NCBI GenBank assembly: GCA_023667265.1 | Contig: JAMPAJ010000001.1 | Span: 879,864-943,863, forward strand | DNA length: 64,000 bases | Reading direction: 5' to 3' | From: Alistipes sp. | GTDB lineage: Bacteria > Bacillota > Clostridia > Oscillospirales > Ruminococcaceae | Shown: piece after piece, positions 63,311 through 64,000 of the stretch | How the letters are laid out: every line of letters begins with the position of its first letter | Numbering within the stretch: position 1 is the stretch's first letter | Program-made: the position numbers and the translations under genes | The notes under the pieces: generated by a model | What the model was told of the DNA's origin: nothing | The model's input: only the letters and a program-made list of their open reading frames with translations | Databases searched by the model: none

Positions 63311-64000
63311 TATGGCGGCAGATCTTTTCTCGGATATAAAATTTCTTAAAGGCGTGGGAAAAGCAAAGGGCGAAATGTACCTGAAAATGGGGATAAATAC
63401 GCCATATGAGCTGCTCTACCATATTCCCAGAGACTACCTGGACTACCGCGCCTATGTTCCTATAATGCAGGCTGAACCGGAGTCCTACAGCGTGCTCAAA
63501 CTGACAATAACAAAAAAACTGCCCGTCAAGCGCATCCGGAACAGGCTCGTTATCTGCAATGCCCTTGCCACCGACGGCATAAGCGACATTCTCATCGTTG
63601 TCTACAACAACGTTTATACGTTCAATTCGCTGAAAGAATTTGAGACATATTATATGTACGGCAAGGTCACAGGCGGCTTTACACGGCGCGAGATCACATC
63701 GCCGCTGTTTATTCCGGCGGATTCGCAAATACTGATCCAGCCCATTTATAAGCTGACGCAGGGGCTTTCCGTTAACGCCATACGCGCTCATATGCAGCAG
63801 GCGTTGAAGCTCCTGGAGGAGCAGCCCTTTGAGACTCTTCCGGAGTCTATACGTGAGAAGTATGAGCTGCCGCCGCTGACCTGGTCGCTGAAAAATGTCC
63901 ATTTCCCGGAAAGCGATGAGTCGGCAGGGCTTGCAAGGAGGCGTATCGTTTTTGAGGAGCTGCTGAAATTGCAGTTGGGAATGATAATGCTAAAGCTGCG
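63311..64000 (+). CDS. recG: ATP-dependent DNA helicase RecG (3' end missing)
   Basis: First 230 codons; the frame is open to the end of the window. It remodels stalled forks and Holliday junctions. The wedge domain start is clear: FLKGVGKAKGEMYLKMG, ELLYHIPRDYLDYR, and a beta-barrel with LIVVYNNVYT and YMYGKVTGGF (family pattern F/Y-GKV). The Gln/Leu-rich end RRRIVFEELLKLQLGM leads to the helicase motor outside the window. AAAGGAGAG lies 6 bp before ATG 63311. Confidence 0.95.

Noticed and set aside
63114..63902. Minus-strand open frame antisense to recG
   Set aside because: RecG motifs are clear on the plus strand and the minus frame starts inside repeat copy C.

Overview
The window looks like a chromosome segment of a spore-forming, anaerobic low-to-mid GC Firmicute of the Oscillospiraceae, most likely a Ruminococcus-type gut or rumen bacterium. 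Evidence: a clostridial S10-spc-alpha ribosomal super-operon (rpsJ to rplQ, with secY, adk, map, a KOW protein and infA inside), zinc-type S14, spoVAD/spoVAE sporulation genes, strong AGGAGG ribosome binding sites with frequent GTG/TTG starts, and near-consensus TTGACA-17-TATAAT promoters. The species is inferred from gene content only.

Layout. 1-6.8 kb: five co-directional genes combining two sugar-type ABC permeases, an HlyD-like adaptor, a MacB-like extracytoplasmic protein and a large lipoprotein with a solute-binding domain. 7.2-10.0 kb: an ABC-2 exporter pair and a PadR regulator whose promoter runs into a (TA)13 tract. 10.1-10.45 kb: tRNA-Gly, tRNA-Arg and tRNA-His genes. 10.4-34.3 kb: an AT-richer integrated element bounded by a 132-bp direct repeat that starts in the anticodon loop of tRNA-His. 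It carries a frameshifted integrase, an excisionase, a HerA/FtsK-like ATPase, a relaxosome protein and short relaxase, an amidoligase/small membrane peptide/class II amidotransferase operon, a broken macro-domain gene, a VWA protein, an IS256-family relic, a five-gene GTPase operon, a YidD-containing surface-protein cluster, a second intact integrase and an AAA ATPase. 34.4-41.8 kb: spoVAE, spoVAD, an XRE regulator, a histidine phosphatase, a membrane protein, a pseudouridine synthase joined in frame to LuxS, and a LysM/G5/M23 peptidase. 41.8-57.9 kb: the ribosomal super-operon behind a leader with a terminator-like attenuator. 57.9-64 kb: yajC with a structured leader, a small membrane protein, an RR-HK-HtrA operon on the minus strand, and the start of recG.

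The backbone is mostly housekeeping: translation, Sec export (secY, yajC), envelope quality control (two-component system plus HtrA), cell wall hydrolysis and repair. The tRNA-His island is the accessory part. Its best candidates for undescribed biology are the amidoligase/GATase cassette with its 57-aa peptide, the GTPase-centred five-gene operon, and the YidD/Cys-rich/Ca-loop surface cluster. Outside the island, a multi-hairpin dispersed repeat (three near-complete copies and one fragment) shows paired substitutions in its stems, and rluA and luxS share one reading frame.
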